DNA of 60,000 nt, from positions 20,971,841 to 21,031,840 of the forward strand of contig NC_092575.1 in the NCBI RefSeq assembly GCF_037975245.1. The letters are read 5' to 3'. The notes under the pieces were generated by a model that was given only the letters and a program-made list of their open reading frames with translations, searched no databases and was not told the DNA's origin. The DNA is from Apostichopus japonicus. Its lineage: Eukaryota > Echinodermata > Holothuroidea > Aspidochirotida > Stichopodidae. Positions 56,036 to 60,000 of this stretch are shown piece by piece (positions within the stretch are counted from its first letter, which is position 1; the number at the start of each line of letters is the position of its first letter). Made by a program: the position numbers and the translations under genes.

Positions 56036-57400
56036 GCTTAGCCAAATTATAGTAAGGATGAGCTTTATATTTTAGATCTTTATCAATTGTTACGCCTAGG
56101 AAAATAACTTCTTTGCTAATTAGTTATTGTATGATTAAGAGCTTGATTGTCTTGGTTTTATTTTGTTTCTACTAAACGGGTATTCGAATATTATGAATTT
56201 ACTCTTGATTTGGGATTATTTTATTCGCCACTGGTAACACCACTCATCTTTTATATAAATTGAGTTTTGTAGATGCATTTGTGAGTGTTTTACATGTGTT
56301 CCACATGGCTATATCGTCGGAGAACTGGTTAATTTTTGAAGTACCAACTTTATTGGTGGGTAGGTCGTTTACATATAAAGAGTATAGTGGAGGACTTAGT
56401 ACTGAGCCTTGGGGAGTGCCAGCTTCTAGAATGAAAGGATCGGAATGGATTGAATTGTACTTAATTTGCATAAACCGGTGGCATAAGTCTGGTGATATTT
56501 ACTGGGAGGTTGAATTTGAATCATTTGTATTTGAGACCATTATGCCAGGTTTAATCGAATGCCTTTTGTGCATCAAGGAAGACTGCTGTTATGTTGAGTT
56601 TACTTTTAAATCCTATTTTAATTCCTTCAGTTAATCTAGCAATGCATGGTTTATTGTAGATGGATTTGTCCTGAAACCGGATTGAGAGGGCCTAAAGAGG
56701 TTATTGCTTTCTAGGTGGGTTCTTTTTCTGTTATCCATTATTTTTTTCCTCTTGCTGAAAGTAGGCTTAAAGGTCAGTAGTTTTCTGGGTTAGTTCGGGT
56801 TTTGTTTGGTTTAACTAAAAGTATTGTAAGCGCATGTTTCATGCATGGCTTTGGAAAATAACCCGTTTTGAGTGTCTCGTTAAAGAGATGTAGAGTTAGC
56901 TTTATAAAGTTATCTGGGCAGTTTTTTTTTTAGCATTATGTACATTACCCCATCTTTCCCAGGAGAGGAAAAATTTTTGATTTATTTATTGCCCTTTTCC
57001 ATTCGTTATGGTTAATTGGTTTTGGTCATCTAAAGTACCATTGAGGGATAGGAGAAGATTACTGGCATTTTTCTGAACACATTTGTCTATTTCTTCTTTA
57101 AAAAGGTTATTGGAATTAGGGTCAGTCGGGACAGTAAAGATATTTTTAAAGGTAGTTTAAAGGAGTTTAATTTGGTCTTTGGGGTTTTGAATTGTGTTCC
57201 CCTTTTTATCAATTAAATAATTAGTGCTGGTTCTTAGGTTTGGGTTTTCTGTTAGTTTTAAAGATGGCTTTAATTTGTTTCCAAAACTTAATGGGGTCTT
57301 TTTCTTTTGGAATGTTAGTATACTCTTTTTCATTGCGTAATCTCCTTTTTATGACTAACGCATGGTTGCTATGGGGGAATGCAGTGAGAGGAGGTGAGAT
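56035..57400 (-). pseudogene. Reverse transcriptase fossil of the Jockey-like LINE
   Basis: In order on the minus strand: DPIKFWKQIKAIFKTN (linker), a SPGKDG-like block now frameshifted, PENY-PLSLLS, QSGFRTNPST, a DAQKAFD block, GTPQGSVLSPPLYSLYVND (56430-56380 region), FSDDIAMW replacing the catalytic YADD, and FLGVTIDKDLKYKAH. Stops and frameshifts throughout, and the changed first residues of the YADD motif, show it is inactive. Confidence 0.85.
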
Positions 57401-57911
57401 ATGGACTAGTTGATTTTGTGACTAGGGGTGTTTAAACATATGAAAATAGATAGCATCGTTTGAAAACTGTACGATATCTCCCCCCCCCCCACCACCCCTC
57501 GCCTGCACGATACACCCCTGCCCCACCCACATTTAAAAGGCAGACAACTAAAAGAGTTTTCGTATCGTCTTGGGAGAGATCATAAAGATATAATGTCATA
57601 TAAGAACAAGTTAATGGTTAGGTTTTTTTTGTCCTTAAAATGCGACATGCACAGTATATTTCCGAGGTTTGTCTCGTTTTTGTCTGTTTCTTTTTCAACC
57701 TCGTTTTTTCAATTGATTTCAAGGAAGTCTATTTGTTAATCAAATGACCGTTACTTAAGATGTCCGGTCAGAATAATATCGTAGATTTTTGGTAACACCC
57801 TATTAGGGCGCTGTGACACCTTCCTACCAGAGCAATATACGGCTCTGCTTCCTACTATAGGGTCTCTATTTTCTGCAAAGCCAAGAGTTATCAAACACTG
57901 GATTAGAGATA

Positions 57912-58292
57912 ATATACATCAAGGGCGTAGGAACCGGGGGGCTGGGGGGCGCCAGCCCCCCAGTGAAAAATGTGGAGGGGCGGAAGTATCATTCCGCCCC
58001 CCCCCGCTTCGCAAGTCAGAAAACCCCTTTTTCATTTCCAAATGAGAAAAAAAAATCTCATTTGGAGCACCAAATTGCATCTAAGGCCAGGTGAAAATAC
58101 AAAATTAAGTTTACAAAATGGAGTGGGTGTTGAAGTGTGCCATATTGCACCAAATTGCATCTGAGGCCACCTGGAAATGCAAAAATTCCAAAGGGGAGGG
58201 GGACACCCCCTCCCCTTAGACCCCTCCCCCAGGCCGGCCATCAGTCTTCAGCCCCCCACTCAAAAGTACCTTCCTACGCCACTGATATACAT
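57912..58292. mobile_element. hAT-type MITE, copy 1, with 8-bp target duplication
   Basis: A 365-bp element (57920-58284) starting CAAGGGCGTAGGAA and ending TTCCTACGCCACTG, hAT-like termini of the CAGTGGCG type. Flanked by perfect ATATACAT duplications (57912-57919 and 58285-58292). GC-rich subterminal inverted runs and two copies of CACCAAATTGCATCT inside. No transposase. Confidence 0.93.
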
Positions 58293-59117
58293 GCAGACTC
58301 CACCAAGAATTCGATTCTGAATAATCTCGTGGATCGGACTTCTCGCTGCTATATCCAGGGGCCTCGAGAGCCAAGCCGGTTACCAGGGACAATTATGTCC
58401 CCTTTTTGCACTGTTCTTATTATGGAAATATTATTTATGTTTTATATATACCCGAGCCTTATAGCTGACTTCAGGCCCCAAGGCTGTAGCAGCCCTCTGA
58501 CACCCCATCATCCGTTAATGTTTGGCTGTATCTGTCATTATTGTTATTTTTGTTGTTGAAACTATATATCGTATAGTTCTGGACACTAACGTTTTGACTA
58601 TTCAGAAACCTGAAACTGGTTAGGAAAGGTAAATAATTAAAAATTAAAGATAAGTCTTGCTTTCAACCGACGTATTTTGCCGCACCCTTAGAGATCATTA
58701 GCGATTAATTCTCACCACCCACCAGCCCGACGTCATTTGTAAGTCCCTTTTGGAATCTATCTAATCCGAACAGATGATGGGAAATCGAACTATTAATTAA
58801 TGTATGTATGTATGTATACAAGACCTTGATTGGGGATTACACTGGCTTTATAGATAAGAAATCAAGCGGTTATATGGAAAACTCTAAATATGCCTACGGG
58901 TTACGAGCGTCATAAATTGTATAGATGTGTATGATAGGAACATTGGTAAATCTTTCTAACTCGACAAGTTATGTTCTATTCAGTGTGTCGTTCTTTCCGT
59001 AGAATATGTAATATAAATAAAAAATCAGCTCCAACATCATAATATGTCCTGTATAAATCTCTTCGTCAAATTCCCAAAGACGGAAGCTATATGACGAACA
59101 GGAATATTTGTATATGA
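58293..59117. other. No gene recognised between the two MITEs
   Basis: Unique-looking AT-rich sequence with a short (TATG)n run near 58801-58817. Confidence 0.55.
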
Positions 59118-59500
59118 AATGGTTGCAAGGGCGTAGGAACCGGGGGGCTGGGGGGCGCCAGCCCCCCCAGTGAAAAATATGGGGGGGGGGCGGAAGTATC
59201 ATTCCGCCCCCCCTGCTCCGCAAGTCAGAAAACCCCTTTTTCATTTCCAAATGAGAAAAAAATCTCATTTGGAGCACCAAATTGCATTTAAGGCCAGGTG
59301 AAAATGCAAAATTCTTTACAAAATGGAGTGGGTATTGAAGTGTGCTATATTGCACCAAATTGCATCTGAGACCACCTGGAAATGCAAAAAAATTCCAAAG
59401 GGGAGGGGGACACCCCCTCCCCTTAGACCCCTCCCCCAGGCCGGCCATCAGTCTTCAGCCCCCCCACTCAAAAGTACCTTCCTACGCCACTGAATGGTTG
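59118..59500. mobile_element. hAT-type MITE, copy 2, with 8-bp target duplication
   Basis: A 367-bp element (59126-59492), same orientation and about 95 percent alike by eye to the copy at 57920. Flanked by perfect AATGGTTG duplications (59118-59125 and 59493-59500). The different target sequences show that the two copies inserted independently. Confidence 0.94.
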
Positions 59501-60000
59501 TATATGTGATGGTCAATATAACATTCAAAACTTTGCGGTATAGGCTATAGTAGCCTATTTACCTTGAAAATCTACCACATGGTATATCGTTTATCTTCAG
59601 ATATGCATTGCCTTTTTGAATTAAGGAAATAATAATTATTCGTGAATGTTCTTGAATTAGTATAAGTTAATCTTGCAAATGTATGACGTTTTTGGGGCTC
59701 GCGAGCTTTAAATAAGTATTTAAGCACACATAATTATTATGGCGAATTGTTGCTATGTATATATAGTCGAGTTGGCCTTCATAAAAGCTTAACTGGAAGA
59801 GCCTTATAAATGTAGTTCACTTTAACGTAAGAGCTGCACAAAAGGAACAGGTGATAGTAGCGAAAGGGGGACGAGGGGAAGAAGATATAAAAAAAATACA
59901 AAAAAAATACAAAAATAAGTGGTAACCAACTATACTTAGATATAGTTATACTTGTTCAATTCTTTCTTTTAATATTTTTATACGGTTTACTGTCCTATTT
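59501..60000. other. No gene recognised
   Basis: AT-rich sequence running to the end of the window, with A-rich tracts at 59890-59915. Confidence 0.55.

Larger units (their letters stand above)
51109..57420 (-). mobile_element. Decayed Jockey-like LINE, split by two insertions
   Basis: Read on the minus strand, the pieces are: degenerate endonuclease-RT linker and reverse transcriptase (about 57420-56035), an insertion (about 56035-53800), the C-terminal region ending at a stop at 53391, a 3' UTR (53390-53268), a second insertion (53267-51244), more 3' UTR (51243-51143) and a poly(A) tail of about 34 residues (T-run 51142-51109). The 5' end is truncated and the coding parts carry frameshifts and stops. 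The order of the pieces matches one element; the link across the lower insertion rests on position and the tail only. Confidence 0.75.

Noticed and set aside
58137-58559. Proline-rich frames here and at 58969-59448 on the minus strand that share sequence
   Set aside because: Their similarity comes from the two MITE copies; both frames run out into unrelated flanking DNA.

Overview
The window is AT-rich animal genomic DNA, with large introns, GT-AG splice sites, long (TA)n and other microsatellites, CCCTAA telomere-type repeats, non-LTR retrotransposon fossils and small hAT-like transposons. The one gene I can identify encodes a protein close to vertebrate branched-chain ketoacid dehydrogenase kinase. 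Its spread-out structure and the repeat content fit a marine invertebrate deuterostome. An echinoderm, perhaps a sea cucumber, is my guess and is not proven by the sequence.

Layout. 1-12.0 kb: no gene recognised. It holds a palindromic element next to a (TA)n tract (517-665), several local duplications, and a degenerate repeat array carrying nuclear-receptor half-site motifs (7.3-8.7 kb). 12.5-28.4 kb: the complete coding region of BCKDK on the minus strand, in ten coding exons with all splice phases consistent, encoding 395 residues. Its introns hold an antisense L2/CR1-like LINE 3' end, a trinucleotide microsatellite of about 400 bp, a tRNA-derived SINE and a hAT-type MITE with a perfect 8-bp target duplication. 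28.5-50 kb: no recognised gene. It contains very long (TA)n tracts (one inside a duplicated 34-bp sequence), minisatellites, an interstitial telomere-like tract, two tRNA-Ser-like sequences, an L1/Tx1-like reverse transcriptase fossil and a second palindromic element (41.3 kb). 50.7-60 kb: a third palindromic element (50.8 kb). Then comes a decayed minus-strand Jockey-like LINE running from its poly(A) tail at 51.11 kb to about 57.42 kb, split by two later insertions. One insertion is a 2.0-kb foldback element with subterminal minisatellites; the other is about 2.2 kb and contains a large imperfect palindrome. Two copies of another hAT-type MITE, each with a perfect 8-bp target duplication, close the window.

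The most interesting observation is that the three palindromic elements all lie beside (TA)n tracts and share a core. In two of them one arm reads as a hammerhead-ribozyme-like motif: CTGANGA, a short helix, GAAA, a GTA cleavage triplet, and a 6-bp stem I that pairs exactly. The helix II closing pair is non-canonical (U-U), and the palindrome offers a competing hairpin fold, so activity is an open question.
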